In this document: in pieces, positions 10,808 through 21,922 of the stretch | How the letters are laid out: each line of letters opens with the position of its first letter | Position numbering within the stretch: the first letter of the stretch is position 1 | From: Tilletia caries | Lineage: Eukaryota > Basidiomycota > Exobasidiomycetes > Tilletiales > Tilletiaceae | NCBI GenBank assembly: GCA_032718865.1 | Contig: JALUTQ010000041.1 | Location: 62,001-126,000 of the forward strand | Length of the DNA: 64,000 nucleotides | Direction: 5' to 3' | Notes under the pieces: model-generated | What the model was told of the DNA's origin: nothing | Databases searched by the model: none | Seen by the model: only the letters and a program-made list of their open reading frames with translations | Made by a program: the position numbers and the translations under genes

Positions 10808-13800
10808 CCCGGTGACGAAGTCGATCCCTAGACATGCCCAAACCTCGTGGGGCTCCCTGAGGGGCTCCAGAAGTCCATGCCTTCGTTGACGTCAATTCTT
10901 GTTGGTCTGGCATTCGTAGCACTCCAGAATGAACTGCTTCACCCGCGCTCGCATGTCGTGGAAGAACATGTGCCGCTGTATCAGCTCGACCGTCCCGTGC
11001 ACCCCCGGATGCGCGGCTCGAATGCTGGAGTGGTACTCTCGCAGCACCTCTGTAACCCGTGCCTCCGGGACACAAAGCCTCTTCCCGTCGTCCTCGCCCG
11101 GCTTTGGCAACCAAATCCGTCCCTGGTCGAGGACAAACGGCAATGAGGGCTGCTCGGTTGACAGGCGCAGCCAAATTGTCCGCCAATGCGGGTCCTGGCT
11201 GTAGTCGCCGTCCCACGAGGCGCCCGGATCTGTGTCGTGAGCCACGCTGACCGTCCCGGCGCCGAGACCACGCACCGCAGATCGGCCTGGAGGCTCAGCT
11301 GCCTGAAACTCGATCTCCACGGTCGACTCTTGATCTGCTGCTTCTGGAAGGACTGGGACAGGAGCACGGGAAAGAGCATCAGCCACGACATTGACCCCCC
11401 TGCCTTATGCACCACCTGTACCTTCCCTTCCAGCGGCGCCAGCGCAAGACGAAGCTTGTCCAAACGACCTGTCAGCTCGTTGGACTTGATCGACCACAGC
11501 CACAATAGTGCCTTGTGGTCTGTCCTAACCTCCAGCTCTGATCCGTCAAGGTACTGCTTCAGCTTCCCGATACACCAATGCAGCGCCACCAGCTCCAGAT
11601 GCGTGGCCGGGAGCTTGCTCTCGCCTTCCTTCGTTTGCCTGGACAAGAAGATGACCGGGTGCTCGTGACCATCATCGTCCGTTTGTGCGAGAACGGCCCC
11701 AAATCCCGCAGACGAGGCATCGACCGATAGAATGAACGGACGGCCATAGTCCGGCCGGCGGAGAACCGGTGCGGCTACGAGCGCCCCCTTCAGATCGTCG
11801 AAGGCAGCCGCCGCCGCCGCCGACCAGAAGAAAGGCGCCGACGGATCGTCTTGGCGGCTAAGGTCTGCCAAAGGTCGGGCGCGGCGGGCAAAGTCGGGAA
11901 TGAAGCGACGATACCAACCCGCCATAGCGTAGAAACGCTTCACCTCCGTCCGTGAGCGCGGGGCAGGGAACTCGGTTACCGCTCTGGTCTTCTCGACGTC
12001 TGTTCTGAGACCCAAATATGTCACTTTGTACCCCAGCAATGCAATGCTAGAGAAGGCAAAGAAACATTTGCTCGGGCTCACCGTCAACCCCGCCTGCTCA
12101 ATGGCCGTGAGCACGGTACGGATATGGTCGACGTGCTCCTCGAACGTCATCGAGTAGATGACAATGTCGTCCAGATAGGCGAGCGCGAACTTCCATCGGG
12201 TGGGACCTAGAACGCGATCGATCACCCGCTGGAAGAAGCTAGGCGCTCCCTTCAATCCGAACGGCATGCGCCCGTACCTTCGAAGACCCCTAAACGTCAC
12301 AAAGCCCGTAAGATCGCGGCTCTCGGCGACGATACCGATCTGATGATATCCCTTGTTCATATCCACCGTCGAGAACCACCGAGCCGGTCCCAACGCGTCG
12401 AAGACATCGTCGTTGGTGGGCATTGGATAAACATCGTCGACGGTAACCTTGTTCAGAGGTCGATAATCGTTGCAGAACCGGATCTTACCACGCTGACGAA
12501 CCAGAACCACCCCGAAAGCGAACGATCCCGAAGCTGGCTCGGAGATGCCCAGTTTATCGTGCTCGTTCAAGGTCTCGTCTATGGCCTTTCTCTGCTCCGG
12601 ACTGGTCCGTCTGGGCGCCTCGGCGTGAGTCCAGGCGGTGAACTCGGGCTTGAGCTTGATGGACATCTCGCCCCCGTTGTACAGCCCGATGGGGCGAGAG
12701 GGCGTCGGCCAAACTGCGCGCTGAGAAAGCACTTGAGCGAGCCGCTCTCGTTGCACCGCAGAGAGGGATCCTGACACCGCAACCTTCTGAACCGTCGAGC
12801 GGGGCGATGGAATATCGACCTCCGGCAGAACGTCGTCCGTGTCCGGGTCGTCTCCGAACTGGAGCCGCCGGTCCGAAGGGCCGAGTCGGATGGCGCGTGA
12901 TGCTGCGGCAAGTCCTTCATCTCCAGCCTCTCGTGTCCAGGCCCTGAACTTTTCCACCACCCCCCAGTCCGCGACTCTGCGGCGGATCTCCTCCGCGTGC
13001 AAACGTTCGATGGTTTCGTGGACGGCCGCCAAGGTCATGGCTTCCTGAGGGCTGGCTGCCGTCCCCAGAACCGCATCAATCGCCTGCAGCTCGCCCAGAG
13101 CCTCATTAGCCAGCAGTTGAACTGGACGATCGCTCGCGTTGATGAAGAGGACCCCACGGGTCAGTGGACCGACCAAACCCTTTCCAGCCGCGATCCACTG
13201 TTCCGGGAGGTCGTCGTGCTGGAAAAGGTACGGCAATAGAGTCGCTTCCTGCTTGGGCGGGCAGACCGGGATGAGAGCGCTCGAGTGGGCCGGGATAGTG
13301 GTGGGCGTGGACACGCGAAGAAGTCGGGCGGCCGGGTCGACACCCTTTCCATTCTTGAGGGGAATCTTGACGGCATCATCGTCCGCCAATGTCACCACCC
13401 GATCTCGCAGATTGACCACAAATCCAAAATGCGCGAGGTTGTCCGCTCCCAATAACCAGCCATCGGCGCACTCTGAGACCACATGAAATTCCGCTTCTCT
13501 TGACACTCGCTCCCCGTTGACCGCCTGGAAGTGCAGAGGCAATCGCACCACTCCTGTCGGCTTCTGCGCCGTACCTCCCACGTATCCTTGGATCTCTACC
13601 CTAGCTGGGGCTAGAACCGCCGCGCCCGGCGAGACAGCAGCGAGAGTCGACGACGAGATCGTGGACAGATCCGCTCCCGAGTCGGGGCAGATGTCGTAGC
13701 GCGTCGTTGAGCCGTCCACCCAAACCGCAAGCGTTCCGGCCTGCGTGATCCGAAAACGAGAGCCCGGCAGATCCGATGTGAGGCCTCGGACGAAGGCCTG

Positions 13801-14292
13801 GTCGTCGTCGGGAGCGGCTGAGAGATCGGGTGCGTCGGCGACCGAGTTGATGCGACGTGCTATCGCCACGGCGCCCACCCCGTCCTCGTCGTCGCTCTCC
13901 CCACTGGCCTCCTCTCCGCTGCTGTGCTCGACGGCCTCGCCGGCGACGGCGCGACGTGCCGCGAGCCGCTCGTCTCGTCGAACACCGCGTGCCGAATCCG
14001 GATTGGAAGGGCAGTCCCGGGCAAAGTGACCGACCGTCTGACACAAGTAACACCGCCCCAAGGCTCGATCCTCCGCTCTCGCCTTCTTCTTCTCGTTGTC
14101 TGGTTGTGACCGAGCGACAGTCGGGACCGCCCGGGAGGTGAACCTGGGAGCGACTTCCGCTCTGGGCGTCTGTCGTGAGATCGAGCTGCGCATAAGAGCT
14201 TGTCTCTCCGCGTGCGCATTTCGAACAGTGTCCTCCTTTTTCGACCATCGCAGAACGATAGTCGGACCACGACTGAGCTGAAGCCTTGACAT
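10808..14292 (-). pseudogene. Ty3 Gag knuckle, protease, reverse transcriptase, RNase H, integrase zinc domain
   Basis: In order on the minus strand: CCHC knuckle CYLCQTVGHFARDC (about 14045), aspartic protease CPDSGADLSTIS (about 13685), reverse transcriptase with RFCNDYRPLNKVT, MPFGLKGAPSFFQ and catalytic YLDDIV (about 12170), RNase H with FILSVDASSAGFGAVLAQ and RTDHKALLWL. The frame shifts at a C6 run near 11395, where VVHKAGG passes to ADALSRAP. The integrase HHCC domain (CYECQTNK) follows and is ended by TGA at 10892-10894. Six shared motifs make the family certain. This copy cannot make full Pol unless the shift and stop are sequence errors. Confidence 0.9.
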
Positions 14293-15660
14293 TGTCGGTC
14301 TCGAGCTTCCACTCCGCCGGGAGACCCTGATGAACGTAGAAAATGAGATCCATGATGCTGATCCGTCCCACTACGTCTCGAATTTCATCACGATCCTCGT
14401 CTAACAGACCCCTTTCCAGTGCGTTTGCCACCTGCCACTGCCCAACCAGACTGTACTTCTCGTGCAGGTAGGCCGACATGTTCTCTTTGTCTGGCTCAAA
14501 TTTGCGCGCATCCAGATCCATGTGGGCCTTCGTTGCCGACGGATTGAACTCCTGTAGGAACGCCTTTCTCCACTGCGACCATGTGGTGGGAATGGGCTGG
14601 ATCGACGATATCCAGGTTTCCGCTCTGCCTTGCATGCAGCTCATGAGGACAGGGAGAGTGTCCGCTTTCCCGTATCGGGAGACCACGGTGAAGTGCTCGA
14701 GCTTCTGCCACCACAGGTATGCCTTCGTCCTTTGATCATCCGGATCGAAGTGTCCAATGTCCTTCGACCTTGGACAACCGTTCCGTCGGAAGGACTGCGC
14801 AATATCCGTCTGTGCTGCGGCGCTTGCTGCGCCCGCGGGAGGCTGTCGAGCCTGACCGTACTGTGGCTGCAGATGCGGCAAGTTTCGGCCGGGCTGGGTG
14901 TTTGTGGCCTGTCCTGCCAAAAATCCTCCGTCTTGCCTTTGCGGGGGGAAGGGACCGGGATACGGGACAAATCCTGACCCCGCGGGGGGCTGTTGGAAGG
15001 GAACAGACTGGCCGAACGTGAAGGGAGTGATGGCGGAGGGTCTAGACGCCCTCTGGTAAGGATCTGCGAGCCTCGGTCCGGCGTTGCCAAGGAGAAAGGG
15101 GGCCGGGCCCGCTGCTGGGTACTGATGCTGGGGGGGAACTGCGCCAGCTGCTGGGGTTGAGGGACGAACTGAACCTGAGGCGCTGGGTTTGGGCCCGCCA
15201 TAGGCGGCCTCGGCTGCGCCAGCGAAGCGTCTCCCGCGCTCTCCAAGTTACGGAAACGCTCCAACATCTCGCGACGGTTGGCCGAGATCAGCTCAGTGAG
15301 CGTTCCCAACTGGGCCTGGATCTGGCTCAAAGCCCCATTGGCGACCGATCCTGCTTGCGAAACAGAGTCCATCGGCTGCGGCCCTTGATCGTCCGTCCGA
15401 AGCTGCTGGATGGTCCTCCGCCGGGCCCTTCGTTGCTCTTCATGCGACCGCCTGGCTGCTTGGAGCGCTGCCTCTCTCCGTTGCAGGTCCTCCGCTGCGG
15501 CCAAATCCTCGGCTTCGAGTGCCTCAATGTGCTGGAGGCGCGAAGCGTCGGGGTCGTCGGATTGCTGGGCCGGACTGCGCTCTCCGGCTCCGGCAGTGTC
15601 AGGAAGCATCCTCGACTGCTCCTGTGACTCGTCTGCGACGTACGCACGCTGAGGGTCCAT
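14240..15660 (-). pseudogene. Ty3 Gag, frame-broken
   Basis: The frame begins at the ATG at 15660 (MDPQRAY). A charged coiled-coil segment of about 100 residues is followed by a Gln/Pro-rich linker. The capsid-like domain lies in the next frame (about 14850-14250: DDQRTKAYLWWQKLEHF, AETWISSIQ, WRKAFLQEFNP, DEIRDVVGRI), matching the retrotransposon Gag fold of Ty3 elements. Frame changes fall near 14920-15000 (A5 and G6 runs) and near 14235 (A5 run, minus strand). The knuckle then continues in the original frame, so the break is a compensated pair of single-base indels. Confidence 0.85.
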
Positions 15661-15870
15661 ACTCTATGGGACCAGACGAATGTTTCTTCAGTAATGCCCT
15701 CACGAATGAGCGGGAAGGAGATGACGTATATAGTTTATCGTCCCCCTATCCCGCAGCGCCCAGCACTGATACGTCCCGGGTAGAGAGACTATTTGGTGCT
15801 TACCCGTTAACCTTCTCGCGAATGGTGGAGGGATTTGCCTGCGTGCGAAGCGCCGTGCTTGCTCGATCGG

Positions 15871-15886
15871 CTGGGCAGAGCTACCA
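15871..15886 (-). other. Candidate primer-binding site of the Ty3 element
   Basis: Two bases inside the 5' LTR the minus strand reads TGGTAGCTCTGCCCAG. It begins with TGG, the complement of a tRNA CCA end. The matching tRNA was not identified. Confidence 0.4.
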
Positions 15887-15888
15887 AA

Positions 15889-16204
15889 TGTGATGAGCTG
15901 TGAAGCGTCAATCACGAGCTGAACCAGAACCGCGAACGAAGAACGAAAAGGAGTCAAGGAGAGTCTGAGAGAGAGGAGATGCTGTGTGTGTACTTGATAT
16001 TCTGAGGGGCTAGAGAGGGGAATGAGCGTGGATCGTTCCCCTCTTATATACACTGAGGGAAATGAGAAGATGGAACGCAACTACCGTGTAAGGACAGTGA
16101 AGGCGCGACGTACGGATACGTCGCGACTGAGTCTGGAACATCGAATCGAACCGAATCAGGAAAATGAACGTTACCCATGCAGGGCCCTCAGGCGGCTCCT
16201 TACA
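15889..16204 (-). repeat. 5' LTR of Ty3 element
   Basis: This 316-bp LTR has TG...CA ends and is identical to the 3' LTR. A TATATAAG box lies at 16043-16050 on the minus strand, so transcription would proceed leftward through gag-pol. Confidence 0.95.
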
Positions 16205-16326
16205 ACCAGCTCGATATCCAGGTCGAGCAGCTTCAGCTGCAGGGCCGACAGCGACGGCAACGGCAACGGCAAGAGCAACAGCAGCGGCAGCGGCAACGGC
16301 ACCAGCATCGGGACCGGCAAGGGTAA
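16205..16326 (+). pseudogene. 3' part of the split Gln-rich reading frame
   Basis: It starts with the second ACCAG and continues LDIQVEQLQLQGRQRR, then an almost pure Gln/Arg tract, to TAA at 16324-16326. In frame with 9101-9287 once the retroelement is removed. The 285 bp that follow, up to the kinase stop at 16612, hold no gene that I can see. Confidence 0.5.
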
Positions 16327-16611
16327 CACCACCGGCATCGGCATCGGCAACCTGCGCTGGACCATGCTTCCTCGCTACTCAGCCCAGCATGGCAAAGGGA
16401 TAGGTGTACATGTGAAGTCACCTGTGAAATTAGACAAAATCTGCATTATGGGCTACTGATACAGTTGGAAAGACATAAGAGAGAGAACGAGCGCGCGACC
16501 CCTCGAAGAAATGATGTGGGTTGGAAGGAGTACTTGCAGAGGGCGTGAAAGATGTGATGTGTGTAGTTGCTGCTCGTCGAGTGATGAAAAGGGCGAACGG
16601 CCGAGGGGGAA

Positions 16612-19600
16612 TCAGAAGTGCGTCGAAGGGATCTTCTTGAGTTGCGGCATCCGTTTCCGCTCGTACAGCCTTCCCCGACCCGCGGGACCCATCCCCGGCC
16701 CTGGCCCTGCTGCCGGTCCCGCTCCTGCTGCCGGTCCTCGTGCATGTGCTCCTCCAAACATATCCCCCCCACCCCGATTACTCTCACCTTCCAACTCCCG
16801 CCCCGCCGTCCCGAAGCTCTGGCTCTGACCACTCCGTTCCTGAACAGCCGGTAAGAGCCCACTCCCGTTCGACACGCCCGCACCTCCTCCTGAGGTGGAT
16901 GCCGACCCAGTCCGACTATGCACCGCATCCACCAGCACCCCATCAATCTTCCCCGCAAGCACGTCCAACCACTGGCCCAACTCGTCAATCGTGCGCGAAA
17001 GTTCAGCAGCGAGCTTCTCGTTCGCGTTCGCTTCCGACGCAGCGAGGAGCGTGCTCATGGACGAGTCGTGAGTTCCTCCTTGTTGTTGCTGTTGTTGGTT
17101 GTTGCCCTCTAGGTCCGCCGTCGCGTAGCTTGCCATGAGCTCGATCAGGTTCAGAGGCCGAAGAGGCGGAGGCGTCGCATATCGAATCGGCGGCGGACTC
17201 AGTTCCCGAGTCGGGACCGCTGCCGGTTGTTGTTGCAAAGGAGGAGGAGGCGGCGGCGGTTTCGGACTCGATAACCGCGGCGGCGGCGGACTTCTCCCCC
17301 GCTGAGTCAAAGGTGTATACTGCGACTGCGCAGGCGAGTTCGGTTCCCGTCCCGTCGGAGGAGTCGAGGACGACCGGAACGATTGAGAGAAGGGAATCGT
17401 CACCGACGTCGGCGCAGGTGCTGACAGGGGTACCGGCGGCGGCGGCGTGAATGCTGCACGTGGTGGAGGGCTCGCTGCCGGTAGTGGCGGCTTGGCGGGC
17501 CGAGGTGGAGAAGCTCGCAACGGCGGCGGCGGCGGCGGTGGCGGTGGGGCCTGATTGACGAACGAAGGCTGCGAAACACTGACAGAAGGAAATAATCGAG
17601 GCGGGAACTGAAAGGAACCACCCCCACTCGACGAAGGTTGGACTTCAGCCTGCTGCCGCCGATCAGAGTGAAACTGCGGCGGCGGCGAGCGCGGCGAAGC
17701 GGCAGAGGCGGCGGCGTCCCGACCCTGCGAAGGAAAGCTGATCACGCCCGATGTCGGATCCAGATCTGGCATCAGCTGCGTCATCGGCATGTCCAAGTCG
17801 AGGATAGGCTCCATCGCCATCGCGGGCTGCATGTCGCCCGTCGGACCGAACTCCGGCAGTTGGAACATGGGTATCTGGGCTTGAGAGGGTGTCGGGGGGT
17901 ACCACGTCCCGCTCGAGCGCATCGTGCCGTCGGCGAACATGGGACTGGTGATGTAGGGAAGTCGAGGCTTGTTGTTGTTGTTGTTGGTCATGCTCTGGGA
18001 CCCATTGTCGCCAAACGTGCCATATTCATCCTCGAACAGTTGTTGAAGTGCGTTGTTCCGCGTCGGAAACTTGGGCAGCGTCTCCGAGACTGGGACCGGA
18101 GCCATTTGCTGCTCAGGCAAGTCGCTAAACAGATCCCGGCTTCCATCGTCATTAAACTCCCACTCGCTATCGTCGGACATGTAGGACTCCCGCCTACCAG
18201 GCCCAGCCAGATTGGAAGCCTGCGCTCCGACCAGACTCATCCGCATCCCTCCCGTCTTCGTCCAGGAGTTGTACGACTGGATCAAGTCTCGCAAGACGGC
18301 CGTTGTGGTTTTGGAGGTGCTCTTGATCCATTTCAGCTTGCCGAGCTCTTCCGCACTCGGTCTCTGTTGGAACAAGATCGTGAAGCAACCCGGTCAGCGA
18401 TTGAGCCAGGGCGTCGTCTTCGCACACGAGGCCCCATGAACCCCAACTCACCTCGCTGGGTTCTTCGTTCAAACAAGCCGCAATAAAATCCCGCATGGCA
18501 GGGGTAAACGTCATATCCGCCGGAAGTCTCGGTGGCTTGCCCTTGGCAATCCTCATCAGCGTCATGTTTTGATCGCCGTCGTCGGCATAGGGCGGATTGC
18601 CAGTGACCATCTCGTAGATGGTGATTCCCAGACTCCAGACGTCGGCGCTCTGGTCGTACGACTTGCCGTCGGCCGCAGCGACGACTTCGGGCGCCATCCA
18701 GCACGGGGTGCCGACGAATGTGTTCCGCTTGTTGGAGAGGGACGTGGCGGACGCGAGCGAGGCGGCGACTCCGAAGTCGCAGAGTAAGATACGCCCAGCG
18801 TTCGTGAGCAGGATGTTGGCTGCTTTGATGTCGCGATGGATAATACCTGAGCGATGTAGATATGCGAGTGCTACCAAGGTTTCGCGGACAATGATGCTGG
18901 TATGTCGCTCTGCAATCGGTCCTGCTTTCATCTGCGGACATTAGGCAAAACACTCAATCAGTGAGCATTCCACAGAGCCTGCGTGCGCGCAAGCAGATCA
19001 CGCTCCATGAGACCGGGTAATACAGCTACTCACCAAAGTGCGCACACTGCCGCCCTCCGCGAGATCCATGACCAGCCAGATCTCAGGACCCTCAGTCCAG
19101 CATCCCCAATACCTCACAACATTATACCGATCCGCGTCCCTCAACTGACTAAGCAGCGCGACCTCCTTCTGAATATCCGACACATCCTGATCGTCCGGCG
19201 TGTCGAGATTGACAATCTTGAGCGCAACGGCGGCGCCCGTCCGGATGTGCTGCCCTCGGTAGACGGAGCCGTATGCGCCCCGGCCGATGAGCTCGAGTTT
19301 GCGGAAGTTCGCGTTGGCGGAGACGTGGGCGGACGCGGGGCCCGTGGGAGGCTGTATTCCGGGCGAGGAAGGCGGCATCATCCCGCGGTAGCTCCCGTTC
19401 GCCATCGAGGGCGGGCCCGGTGCAGGCCGAATTGCTGAGAACAGGCTGTTGGACGAGGGCTTGGAGCGGAGCGGGGGCATGCCCATTGCGTCATGGCCGT
19501 GATAGCCATTGGTTGCTGGCCCGCCGCCGCCGCCGCCATAAGGGCCAGCAGGGATGGGTGCGCCGATTGTGATGCCCGCGGCGCTCTTGGAGGTGCTGCC

Positions 19601-19651
19601 GCCGCCTGAGAAGGAAGGGCGATGGATGAAGCCGGCGAGGCTGGCGGCCAT
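16612..19651 (-). CDS. STE20-family (germinal-centre type, Kic1/Nak1-like) protein kinase
   Basis: Three exons, 19651-19034, 18931-18452 and 18363-16612, with GTGAGT donors and matching phases, give 949 residues. A Gly/Pro/Ser-rich leader of about 115 residues precedes the kinase domain: glycine loop GRGAYGSV, VALKIVNLD, HRDIKAANIL, DFGVAASL and GTPCWMAPEV, with the WSLGITIYEM signature of STE20 kinases. The tail holds long polyproline tracts and ends with a helix (RTIDELGQWLDVLAGKIDGV). Domain order and activation loop match fungal Kic1 (S. cerevisiae) and Nak1/Orb3 (S. pombe), which act upstream of NDR kinases in polarity and septation. The orthology is family knowledge, not shown here. Confidence 0.9.
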
Positions 19652-19955
19652 TCTCGGTCGAGCTCTCCCCTTCGCTTTGCTTCTCGGTGCGGTTCAGGGG
19701 GAAGGTCCGGGGGCGCGTTGTGCAGGGAGTCAATAGTCAGTAGTCAAGGAAGCAATACCAGTCCGTCTTGGTTGTCGTCCGCGCGGTGATTCGATATGGG
19801 ATAGGGTACTCAGGCCTCAGGAACCGAACTCATGCTGTGATGAGGAAGCGGACCTCTCCGCAAACCAAAGCGAAACAAAGCGAGCGGATAAACTCGGCAG
19901 CTGGGACTTCGGAGGCGGCAGTAAAGGTGAATGGTCAAAGGAGGAGGAGGAGGTG
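19652..19955. other. Intergenic region, kinase promoter
   Basis: About 300 bp between the kinase start and the TAN1 stop, both on the minus strand. No further gene or clear motif is visible. Confidence 0.5.
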
Positions 19956-21689
19956 CTATTGCTCAGTGGACTCCAATTTCACATCCGCAGCACGCCCTGC
20001 CTCGCCCCCGTCTGCCCCGGCGACCCCAGCCGCAGGCAACGCGTCGACCTGCTGGGCCTGTTCCAACTTCGCAGCCGCGACTCTGCCTAGATTCCCCGCG
20101 ACATGATGCTTGCCAGACGATCCACCTCCCCCGTCCGCACCGTCTGTGCCCACTGCCGACGCCGACGCCGCCGCTCCAGATCCTGAGGCACCGTCTGTTC
20201 CGCCGACGCCGCCCTCGCGCTGTTTGCTGACCTCCTCGGCCACCATCGCAGGGTTGAAACGCTTGAAACGACTCCAATGCTCCACGACACCAATACCACA
20301 GATATTCTGGAGAGGAAGAAAGAAGATCCAAAAAGGGCAATCAGCAAATTCATTCCAGTCCTTTCTTTTGCTCATAGCCATGGTGCACTTTCCCACCTTG
20401 AGAATCTCGATCACGATGACAAGTTCCGGGTTCTTGAGGTCGACACTATGGCTGCCTGCTTGCAGCGCCACCTGTTCGCCGACCAGCTGGATGAGTGGAT
20501 CGCGTTTGACAATGTTGTGCGCTCGGATTCGGGGCTCGATGCGGTACTGTCCGGGGCGTTCAAACGAATCAGAGCTGCCAGCAAGAAGCTCTGCGTTTGA
20601 GAGAAATCGATTCGTCACTCACAGTACGAGGTTGGTCGGCGGTGAAGAAGCGCGGTAAGACTCGGCTCGCTAGGGCTTCGATCGATGGATAGTTGGCAGC
20701 ACTTGTGTCCGCGACAGGTGTCATGCGCTGCACGAACCTGTTCCAGGAGCGAACAGGTCAGCAAAAAGGGTTTCATAATCTAAGTCTGTAGGGAGGGCTG
20801 AATACGTACCGACAACGAGCTGCGCCTGTCCGCTCGACCTCTTCGAGTAAGCTGTACACGAGCGCATTAGGGTCCTGCGGCGCCGTGACACGCACAAAGG
20901 TCACTACCATCTCCCAAAAGAAAGCAGAAAGTTTGTGTCAGTGATGGGATTTTCCATGATTGGAACCTCAAACGAGAAGAGCACTCACCGCAGTCGATCA
21001 GACCCTTCGCCATTCCGAATCGTGCCAGTTTGACTGGGCCTTTTGGTCCAGCCTTGCCCTTGCCATGTCCCGGCCCGCCCGAACGCACCGCTTTGGAGCT
21101 CGCATCCAGCTCAGCGAGTTCGGCTCGAATCTGCGCTTGAATGTCGTCCAGTGGTGGTTTGTGGTCGTCGGCCTCTCCTGCCAGAAGGTCTGCGCCGTCA
21201 TTCGGTGCCGTCTCTTCCTTCACCTGCTCTTCGTCCTTCTTGATCTCAGGTTCTGCTTCTCCTCCGCCGTTGAAGAGCGCATCTTCATCCTCTTCCGTGA
21301 GCTTCTTCTTGATCTGCGTCTTGGTTTCCACCGGAATGTAGGCCTCCAGCTTGACGTCTGGATATAATCGTTCTGCATGCTGTAAACCAGACAGGCAAGC
21401 GTTCGCCGATCAGTTCATGCCCGCCCACCAGAAAAGTGATAGCTTACGGAAGGAAGAAACGCACCTCCTCTAGAACGTCTACCAGTTGCAGAGCCGCTTT
21501 GCGCTCCCGTCCGATGCTGGTCGTGATCAAGATGCCTGGTCCGGCCATGGTCGCTTTGAGGTCCGAGGCGTTGCTGTGGTAGGGGCGCTTGCTCGAACCG
21601 CCGCCTCCTCTTTCCCCTCCACCACCGCCGCCATCACCTCCTCTGCCGCCGCCGCCGCCTTCGAACTTGCGTTTGTTGCCTCGTCCCAT
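19956..21689 (-). CDS. TAN1: TAN1-like THUMP protein, tRNA N4-acetylcytidine adaptor
   Basis: The ATG at 21689 opens MGRGNKRKFEGG, a Gly-rich leader, then GILITTSIGRERKAALQLVDVLEE, the N-terminal Tan1 motif. Exons are about 21689-21465, 21379-20989, 20910-20810, 20737-20623, 20590-20375 and a last one to 19956. The THUMP region includes RFVQRMTPVADTSA, YRIEPRIRAHNIVKRD, HSVDLKNPELVIVIEI and NICGIGVV, diagnostic of Tan1/THUMPD1. In yeast Tan1 delivers tRNA Ser and Leu to the acetyltransferase Kre33 for ac4C12. The tail is Ala/Gly-rich, longer than yeast's. Two junctions (exons 2-3 and 4-5) do not close in phase with the best splice sites, so exact joins are uncertain. Confidence 0.85.
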
Positions 21690-21810
21690 GTTATTCTGAT
21701 CCGATGAATGCCTGTCGTTTCGCCCGTTCCGCCTGTGGGTCTTCCAAAACTTTCGCTGGCTGAGATCTGAGACTTGAGAGTGACGTTGCTCGGAGCCTTT
21801 TACACCAGGT

Positions 21811-21839
21811 TCACGTGATGCTTGCGCACCGACGTGGCC
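21811..21839. promoter_or_regulatory. Divergent promoter motifs: TCACGTGA and GCACCGACGTGGCC
   Basis: The 233 bp between the divergent TAN1 and WBP2-like starts holds a perfect E-box palindrome (21811-21818) and a GCACCGACGTGGCC word (21826-21839). Both words recur upstream of the cyclophilin gene at 55738-55762, in the opposite order. CACGTG is the core site of bHLH factors such as Cbf1. Confidence 0.5.
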
Positions 21840-21922
21840 CTTTCGCGCTTCGCTCTTGGTAAGCTGACCCCGACCTGTTGCCATCCCTCAACAATTTCCG
21901 CTACAGCTGAACGAGAAAAAAC

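Larger units (their letters stand above)
9288..16204 (-). mobile_element. Ty3/gypsy chromovirus, full length
   Basis: It is 6917 bp on the minus strand with two 316-bp LTRs that look identical base for base and start and end with TG...CA. It is flanked by a perfect 5-bp target duplication, ACCAG, at 9283-9287 and 16205-16209. The internal order is gag (zinc knuckle), protease, reverse transcriptase, RNase H, integrase and chromodomain, which is the chromovirus order. Identical LTRs imply very recent insertion, yet the reading frames contain four shifts at short homopolymers and one TGA. A weak purine-rich tract (GCGGGGGCG) lies just inside the left LTR. The insertion disrupts a Gln-rich host frame. 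Confidence 0.95.

Noticed and set aside
9959..10831. 290-codon plus-strand frame over the Ty3 integrase
   Set aside because: Antisense shadow of the integrase, whose catalytic motifs are clear on the minus strand.
17638..18486. 282-codon plus-strand frame over the kinase gene
   Set aside because: It is Arg/His-rich and is the reverse complement of a GC-rich Pro/Ser coding exon; the minus-strand kinase is unambiguous.
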